Positions 56,835 through 64,000 of a DNA stretch of 64,000 bases are shown here, one piece after another. Source of the stretch: Grammothele lineata (taxonomy: Eukaryota; Basidiomycota; Agaricomycetes; Polyporales; Polyporaceae); NCBI GenBank assembly GCA_002150815.3, contig NDFF03000328.1, positions 186,001 to 250,000 of the forward strand, given 5' to 3'. Position numbers and translations under genes: made by a program. Position 1 is the stretch's first letter. Every line of letters begins with the position of its first letter. A model generated the notes under the pieces. That model was not told the origin of the DNA. It worked only from the letters and a program-made list of their open reading frames with translations, and did no database searches.

Positions 56835-59800
56835 TCACTTATGCAGCGCACGTAGGAACTCCGCGACGGTCTGATACCAGTCGACCTGGTCGGCGTTCTC
56901 CAACGCACGAACCTTTTTGAGACGCTTCAGCCCACTCGACGCGCGCGCCCGGGGCTTCGCCGTCGGCAGGCCCCCAGTCGCGCTTCCAACCGTACCCTTC
57001 CCGCGAGTAGTCTTTGCGAGACGACGAATCTCATCGAGGTCGTTTGTGGCTTGGGCGCGGAGCCACGCTACGCTCGAAGCACGGTGGGCATATAGGTCGG
57101 GAGGGAGATAGCCACGCAGGGTACCGACGGTGCCGAGGCCGTCAGTGTCGCCCTGGGCCATCGGCGCGCCATTAGGCCAGAGCGAGCCACCGTTCGTGGC
57201 AGCGAGTGTAGCGGCAATATCGAGGCTCTCGCCGGGAGGGATCGCATGCGGTTGCGAGGGCGTGACGCATGACATGTCGACCTCTTTGCGGAGGACGCGG
57301 TCGACGTCGACGGCGGAGAAGAAGGCGACGCCCTGAGGGAGATCGGACAGGCCGAGGCGGTAGGCGAAGAGCGCGCGCGTCCAGAGGTTCGCGATCTGGA
57401 GCGCGAGCGCGGCGCGGTAGCGGTCCTCCTCCTTGACGAGGTAGCGGAGCTCGTCGTGGACGGAGATGAGGTAGCGAGCACAGATGTCGTATTTGGTGAT
57501 TAGATGTTCCATCGAGACGATGAGCATGTGCAGGTAATCGACACCAGAGGACTGCACGACCCAGTTGATGCGCGAGGGCATGTAGTCTGAGCCGAACTTG
57601 GACGGGAGGTACTCCTTCGAGAGAGCATACGTGATACCACAGTCGAGCGCGGGCGTCTGGGGTCGGTCGGAGAGCGCGATCTCCTCGAGCTTGTTGAAGA
57701 CTAAGGACTCGGTTCCGCCGTACCAGAACTTACGACCGAAGAGGTGCGTGCCGTGCGTGTTCTTGCCCTTAGTAGACGCGTACAAGTTCTCCGCGAGCTT
57801 CTGTGCCTCTTCCGGGAGCATGCCTGCACTGTTCTGGAGCAGGAGAAGTACAGCATGCTTCATGCCCGCACCGTAGATGCGCGAGTAGTTGAACACCTTC
57901 GCTTGGTCGCGCGAGATGCCGAGGATACTTGCCGTTTTCGAGTGGAGGTCTGTTCCGGCCTTCTTCGTCCCTTCGAGCGTCATCCAGCCAATCGCGGTCG
58001 CGCCGTGCAGGCCGAACTGGGCGTCGCCCATGACACTGGAGATCCAGAGCTCCTCCGAGTCTACGTCCGCACCAACGATCGCGTACCCAGGAGGCGCGCG
58101 TACCATCGCTTTGAGTTCAGACCCGACGCGGTTCGCCTTCGCGTTGCTCGCCGTCAACCACGTCTTCTCAATCGCGCGACGGGTGACGGTACCCATCGTG
58201 ATGACCTGCGGAAGGATGACGCCCCGCTTCTTGCCCGGCTCGCTCGTGCGCGGCGCGCCAAGGTCGCGCTGGGCGTCTTGCCAGACAACCATCTGGTTCA
58301 AAATGCGGTCGCGCGAAGAGATCCAGTACGAGCACTGCGCGTTCATGTCAAGCGCGGCCTTGGCCTCCTCGAACGGGCTCGCGAGCGTGCCGTCCTGCGC
58401 GTACTTCATGAACGTCTTCGCGAGCGGGTTCCCGACGTTCGCCGTCTCCCCGTCCTTGTGGGGCAGCTTGTAGAAGCGATAGTGCGCGGTCTGGCTGTGC
58501 AGCGCCGCGTCCGCAGGGTCGACGAACGCGAGCTCCGTCGCGCGCGTCTGGAAGTCGGCCTTCTTGTCCACGCGGAACGTCCAGCCGTGCTCCCGCGAGT
58601 ACACGAGCGGCCAGTCCTGCCACGAGAGCCGGAGCAGCAGCGGCGCGAACCGGCTCCGGACGGTGAGGTCGAGCGTGCCCGGGGCGCAGTCCTTCTTCGG
58701 CCGGGCGAGGTCCCAGTACCATTTGGGCCAGATAACGGGCGGAGGCTTCGGCGCGGCGGCCTTTTTGGGCTTGCGCTTCGGCTTCGGTGACGCATCAGGG
58801 CTCGCCTTGAGCTTGGTGGCATTCCACTCGAGTGCGCACAGCCATGGGTTCGCCGCAACGTCGTCTGATGACATTCGCAGGACAGACTCGGCGAGGCGCA
58901 AAATCTTCTCCTTTGCTTCCTCGTCCTGCTGACCCGCCGCGAGGACCGCACCGAGCTCATTATCTAGAGACGTAAGCCGGCCTTGTTTGAACCCAGGTAC
59001 GCCGTGGTCGAGGCTGAAGACGGAGACGACCTTCTTGCCCTTCGCCGTGGGGAACGTCGTGACTTCTCCGTCCACGAGGTAGTGCCATCTGTGAGAGACG
59101 GTGTACTGAAGGGGGTGATCGTCGTAGGACACCTGCAGGAGATAGGGTAAGATCTTGTTCACAACGGCGGGCTTGAAGGGGTCTTCGAAGACGTCCCTAT
59201 ACCAGCGGGGCACTCGGGCCTCCGCGGCCTCGTTGGTGGACACCGCCGGTGCTGGTTCGCGCAATTCCGACTCTGGCCGGTCCACAGATGTGTCCTGAGC
59301 GGTTGTAAGTATACGCGGGCCACTCGACCACAACGCAAAGCCTCACCTCGGGGGGCAAGATTCCTCGCGACTTGCCCGCGACCTTCGGCGTCCAGTCCAG
59401 CTGACTGAGCCAGACGTCGTCCTTCCAAGCTTCGCTCTCCATCATGCCCTTCGCCTCTTGTGCAAGCGCGATAAGGCGCGACTTGACCTTGTCCTCGAGT
59501 TCCTTGTACGTCCGTTCCGCGTTCTGGAGGTACGCCTCCCACTCCTCGTTGACCGTGAGCAGACTCGAGCCCATCGCAAGCATGCCCGCGAACGAGACCG
59601 GGCTTGGACACGCGTCGAGGAATGCAGGGAGGACCTTCGCGAAGACGGCGTGCGTCACCGCAACGTCGTCGGAGCAGTAGTCCAGGTACGACTGGATACC
59701 CTCGCGGATCTCCTCGGGCGTAGCGGTGAGGAAGTCGTTGCGGACCTCCTTGTCCATCGTGATATCGCAGTGCAGCCGCGCGACGTCAGCGAGCGAGTTC

Positions 59801-61206
59801 GCGGATGTGAGGTCCTCCCAGCGCTTCTCCGAGAACTCCTCCTCGGGCTCTGCCGGCGCCTCCACCCCGCCCTGGAGGCCTGCCAGGCTCTCTTCCAACC
59901 TGCGCATGAGGCCTTGGATCTCTATGCGTCGCTCGAGGTCGGTCTCCTGCTCGAGTCGCTCCTCGGCCTGCTGGAGAAGATCGTAGACAGCCTCGATGGC
60001 CTCCGCGTGTTGCTCTTGCTCCTCTTCCTTCGATTTGCGATACTTGTTCCACGCGGGGCGCTGGTGTGACGAAATACCCTTCACCGCGATATGGAGCGCC
60101 ATCGTGTCGAGGAAGCGCGTCTTCGTGCCGCTGAGGTGGTACTCTTCCTGTATGCGCTTACGGTCGTACGCGACGTTGTGGCCGACGACAACGCGAGGCA
60201 TGTCGGGATCACCGAGGGGGATGAGCTGTTGCGGGTCCTCCGATTCGCCGAGTAGCCAAGGCGAGATCCAGGAGTACCACGCGTTCTTCGATGCAGCGCA
60301 CGCCATGACGGAGAACTGTGAGTATGCCGGCATCGTTTCGACGTCGAAGACAAGCATATCCTCCGGCTTGCCGTCAAACTGGGGGTACTCGACGGCTTCG
60401 CTGTAGCTTGATCCGTCTGGCAGGAACGCGTACCGCGTCCAGCCAGCCTGGACATGCCAGTGATCAGGTTTGGGCGGCAGTTGCGCCGTGGATAGGTCTT
60501 GTGAGAGTTGCAGCCATGGCTGGGCGGCGGCGCTGCCGATGCGGTGGAAGTGCTCGTCGAGGGTACCGCCCTGGAGTGGCGGGAGGGTGAAGCCGATGTC
60601 TGGGAGCACGGATCCCTGGGCTGGATCGAGGCCATGAGTTTTGAGGTGCTTCTGGGCGATCTGAACGAATGTTTTGGGTGGGGGAAAGGCTTGAGCGCCA
60701 CGGAAGACCTGCTTATGCAACTCGCGCGAGAGCAGCTGAACTCCAAGCTCGTTTCGTTTGATAACTGGATACCAGTCAGTTTAGAACCTAGTAGAAGGAG
60801 CCAACGAGAGAGGGATTCTTCAAGGGGGTAGCGAAGAGAATGATAAGGACCATAGTGTGCTGACTGTTGAGATTGAAGAAAAGCGCAGAGATCAAACGTG
60901 CGAACATTACTTTGGAAAGGAGTTTCATCAAGAGAGTAGAAGCAAAGCACAAGAGATGGAACGAAAAAGAACAAGATTCAGGCGTTCCAAAATGTAAGCG
61001 AAGGACGGACAAGTGGGGCGGAAGGCAGCAGCATACAGAAACATACCAGGCTTGTCTTCCACAAAAACTTCCGGCCTGATATCCTCTTCCTCCCTTCTTG
61101 CCTGACGCGATAGTGAAGGGGGTTTTGATCCGAGGAATTTGAGCACGGGCGCAGGAGCAGAGCAGTGAAATGATCGACAGGAGGAGGCTTGGAATTTGCG
61201 CAACAT
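56835..61206 (-). CDS. MIP1: mitochondrial DNA polymerase gamma (family A)
   Basis: Three exons: 61206-61047, 60764-59347 and 59294-56835, giving 1,345 aa. Exon 1 (MLRKFQASSCRSFHCSAPAP) is Arg/Ser-rich without acidic residues, a mitochondrial targeting signal. It joins across a 282-nt intron, unusually long here, to VIKRNELGVQLLSRELHKQV. Proofreading exonuclease motifs: DVET (Exo I), VVVGHNVAYDRK (Exo II), YCSDDVAVTH (Exo III). A charged coiled-coil insert lies between Exo II and III. Polymerase motifs: A in IVGADVDSEELWISSVMGD, B in RDQAKVFNYSRIYGAG, C in ISVHDELRYL. All catalytic acids are present. The enzyme replicates and repairs mitochondrial DNA in the matrix. The C-terminal extension after motif C is long and basic, as in other fungi. 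Single-copy housekeeping gene. Confidence 0.95.
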
Positions 61207-62341
61207 TTGCAGGTCGCCAGCATTCGGGTGGGCGCAAGCTGATGGCAAGTGTCTCGAGAGTCAATGGATGAGCGTTCGAGCAGTAATGGTAGTCCAAGCC
61301 AGCTCGGGTAAGAGGAGGAGAGGGGGAAGAGAGGAGCGGATTAGGGGGAATCGACGTCGCCGTGGAGGCAGGATGCCTGCATGGGCGCTTACATGCAAGA
61401 GTTCGCGAGTTGCGAGAGCGCGTGACGTTCGTCTAGTATGAACAATCTGAACATCAACCTTTTCAAGTTCTCAACCTCCTCCATCCCTCACAGAGTACTG
61501 ATCGTATACGAACAACTACTGGCACGTTTTACAATAACTAATAAGGGATAGGTATGTTCTAATTTCACTGTTGGTTGGCTGAATTGAAGACCTCTTCTTA
61601 ACCTCTTCTCGGTACTTTCCTAGCCAGATTATTCTCAGACGCGACGGCGGGGACGACCATAGCCAGTCGCGGACGGCATGTAGTCACTCTCACCTTGGAT
61701 CCGCAAAGCCCTCACCGTAATCCCGCCCCCGCCGCTCGGCGTCGGGCGGGCTATGCCGCTGCGGGTGTTCGGGGCGGGCGCAGCCCTACCGTATGTGGCA
61801 GCCCGACCACAAAGGGACCGCCTTCGATATTTCTCGTTCGCATCCCGACGCCCACGTTCGCGCGGAGATGCTCCTGGGCGAAGGGCGAGGGGCGCGATCC
61901 ATACCAGAAAGGGCAGGTTCGGGGCAGCGCCCTTACTCCAGATATGGCAATGAGCGCGGGACCCTGGGCGCGACTCCGCTCAATAAGGCAAGGCGCGCAC
62001 TAGCGCCCAGGGCGGCGCGGGCGCGTGACGGCTACAAGGCGGCTTCCATCACGGTCCCGCACGACTTCTCTGATATGACTCGACTCCCGACGCCCCGCCC
62101 GTCGGGGAGGCGGGATGTCGGGGCGGGCGTCGGGATGCAAACTCAGTGTACAAACACGACGCCGACGCGAATAAATTCTCAAGCGACGCCGACCGACATT
62201 GCCTCAAGCCCCGCCCGCCGCCCGCCCCACCGCCCGCCGCCCCCGACCCGCCGACTCACCCGCCGTCCTCTCTCCCACTCTACCCGAAGTTCTCCTACTC
62301 ATCTCACCTATTTCGAAGTGTGACCTGTCACCGGCATCAGC
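61207..62341. other. intergenic, GC-rich, no gene seen
   Basis: 61.7-62.3 kb is very GC-rich, with CCCGCCC-type tracts near 62210-62260. Frames here look composition-driven. Confidence 0.4.
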
Positions 62342-63116
62342 ATGTACCCGACCACGCCGAACTCAGCCCGCAGCGTCCGGTCTGACAAGTCAGCAAGCCC
62401 GACCCACGCACCCCGTATGGGAGCATGCGGCCTTCCTCTCGCCGCCCAGGCTCCAGTATTCCCCACCACCCCGCACCCGGCCGGAGGCTACGCGCCGTTC
62501 GCCATGCCGCACTACGCCGGCGGACCCCCCGTTGCCTGTATGTCGGCGTGACTCTCGCCGTCCTGCGTTCTCTGCTTCTCTTTTATTGTGTCACACCTCC
62601 GAAGGACCCACGCTGATTCAACCCCCGCCCTCCGCAGACGGCCTCATGACGCCTCCGGACAGTCCTGAAAAGGCTGCCGCTGGCGGCGGTAGCAGCCGCG
62701 CCGCCACAGACTTCCACCCGATGCTCGACGTACGAGGGCCCCCGCTCGCATTCGACATCCGCCAGGGTATGCATTTGAGCGGCGCGGCCGCTGCGCAACC
62801 CGCACTGAGCCACCCAGGAGTCGCGCGCCTTGTGATCAATGTTGGCCCTGGGATCTTCGCCGTGGACGTCGCGCCGTCCGCTGGCGGCGCGATAATCACC
62901 CTTTCAGACGTGTACGGGCAACTCACGCAAGCTATGCGCGCACGCGCGAGCCCGACGGAAGTTTCCAACGCTGCCCTCTTGGGTTTCTCGATCCCGACAC
63001 AGGTTCAACAGCACGCCGCGCGCGCGGCGACGCTGCATATGAAGGTGATGTTTGCAGGTTTGACGCTGCGCGGTGTCCAGAATGGCATCGCGTACGCCGA
63101 CTGCCACCTGCGGTGA
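62342..63116 (+). CDS. DUF6699-like protein, short form
   Basis: Two exons, 62342-62537 and 62638-63116, giving 224 aa. The 100-nt intron (gtatgt...ccctccgcag) closes in phase 1. The N-terminus is Pro/Ser-rich (MYPTTPNSARSVRSDKSASP) with a GLMTPPDSPEKAAAGG segment. The domain starts at DFHPMLDVRGPPLAFDIRQG, followed by a strand ending GIFAVDVAP, the helix ITLSDVYGQLTQAMRAR, a region with AARAATLHM in place of the usual R-x-V-D, and FAGLTLRGVQNG at the end. It is therefore a divergent but complete member. Function unknown. Confidence 0.75.
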
Positions 63117-63974
63117 AAGTGCGCAAGATGTGACTGCATCAAGCCCTAAATTCCTTACCCTGAACAACGAAGAACGTGAAGTAGTATCAAGAGCCACGCC
63201 TCCCCTCTAAGTTCAATCACTAAGAACGCTTGCCTTGGGCTCGTGCTCAATGGACACTCGGTTTTGCGACCCTCCTCACGATACGTTAGACGTGTCATTA
63301 TCCTTCCAAACCCACCCCTTACCCCGCGATCGTCAGGTTTGAAGTGCGTAGAGATTGTACTGTAACTTATCTGTTTTCGCTGTCGTAGTCGCCCTGTCTC
63401 GCTTTTGCTGTCGTCTTGTTGTCCACCCCTCCTCACGTCGAAAGCCCCCGCTCCCAACCCCCCGCTCCCTTATCCGCTCCCCTCCATCTACCCACCTCAT
63501 CTCCACTCCGTGTTGTACTATGATCGTCACAACACCAACTTGAAACTGTAACAGTGTAAGATGAATCGTGCCTCAATCGCGTCGTAATCGGTCTACATAG
63601 TTCGTACCAAATCTTCAAATTCAGGGATGCATCAAAATGTCCGTTATACTATATCTTCTACTTTCAGACATCATGTTTGCCACCCGCCGTCCATCCATAG
63701 TACAACAACGCTTCGAACTTGTCGCGTGCACAGATCGAGATTAAGTGAAGGCGTATGGGCGCCTTTCCGCGAGACGACACTTCGTCGTCTCCCTTCATCA
63801 CGATTCGTCCCCTCCAGTCGATTTCTCGCATTGGCAGCCTTGGGTCATGCCTCGAGCGTATCTCTCTTTGTTCAAACGGTCAAGTTTAATCGATAACGGA
63901 ACGCTTCGCCTCGCCGAATAGTACTAGCCCTGGAACACTCGGTCGATACATCTCCCGCCTAGCGGACAAACAAC
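63117..63974. other. intergenic, no gene seen
   Basis: Nothing supported. It includes the presumed promoter of the gene starting at 63975. Confidence 0.4.
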
Positions 63975-64000
63975 ATGTCGTTCTTCTACGGCCAACTCCT
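63975..64000 (+). CDS. start of a gene cut by the window edge
   Basis: ATG in an AACATG context followed by eight codons (MSFFYGQLL). Only the start is visible, so neither the family nor the reality of the gene can be judged. Confidence 0.3.

Noticed and set aside
57744..58790. Plus-strand open frame of 348 codons antisense to MIP1
   Set aside because: Arg-rich shadow frame created by the GC-rich codon usage of MIP1; no ATG context, splice sites or domain.
60788..61297. Minus-strand frame of 169 codons at the 5' end of MIP1
   Set aside because: It runs through the first intron in a frame different from exon 1. The MIP1 model with splicing explains the region better.
1..64000. tRNA, rRNA, CRISPR arrays, bacterial-type operons or replication origins
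   Set aside because: No cloverleaf with a B-box-like GGTTCGANTCC, no rRNA signature and no spaced direct repeat array seen; the window is eukaryotic nuclear DNA.

Overview
This window looks like nuclear DNA of an agaricomycete fungus, most likely a wood-decay polypore relative. The evidence is genes broken by many 45-70 nt GT...AG introns, a GC-rich genome, tannase/feruloyl esterase and cytochrome P450 genes, an F-box/LRR protein of the basidiomycete type, a mitochondrial DNA polymerase gamma, and a repeated lineage-specific domain that resembles DUF6699. No species can be named from the sequence alone. All exon models were built by eye from splice consensus, reading phase and, where a paralogue exists, agreement between the copies.

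Layout. 0.3-2.2 kb: F-box protein. 3.4-5.0 kb: a young non-coding LTR element (TRIM/LARD type, identical LTRs, TCTAG target duplication) and a probable solo LTR. 5.6-17.1 kb: a minus-strand block present twice, about 9.1 kb apart (copy A 5.6-8.0, copy B 14.7-17.1). Each copy has a small DUF6699-like gene and upstream exon-like pieces I could not assign. Between the copies, a hAT-like element sits inside an older TIR/foldback element (12.0-13.9 kb). 18.4-19.7 kb: Cys/His-rich coiled-coil protein. 20.8-23.8 kb: two more minus-strand DUF6699-like genes. 25.4-31.3 kb: two tandem tannase-family esterases with identical 14-exon structures, including 4-nt and 13-nt microexons. 33.0-39.7 kb: two convergent, paralogous P450 genes with a DUF6699-like gene between them. 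42.2-44.8 kb: a frameshifted DUF6699-like pseudogene next to an apparently intact Tc1/mariner (DD34E) transposon. 48.9-50.3 kb: a long DUF6699-like gene. 53.1-55.0 kb: a GH5 exo-1,3-beta-glucanase-like gene. 55.3-56.0 kb: a small single-pass membrane protein. 56.8-61.2 kb: mitochondrial DNA polymerase MIP1. 62.3-63.1 kb: another DUF6699-like gene. A further gene starts at the right edge.

How it fits together. The tannases (secreted, ester bonds of plant phenolics) and the membrane P450s (oxidation of aromatics) suit a plant-decay lifestyle. MIP1, the F-box protein and the GH5 enzyme are dispersed single genes. The most unusual feature is the density of the DUF6699-like family: seven intact-looking genes and one pseudogene in 64 kb, in both orientations, mixed with mobile elements and duplicated blocks. 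Its function is unknown to me.
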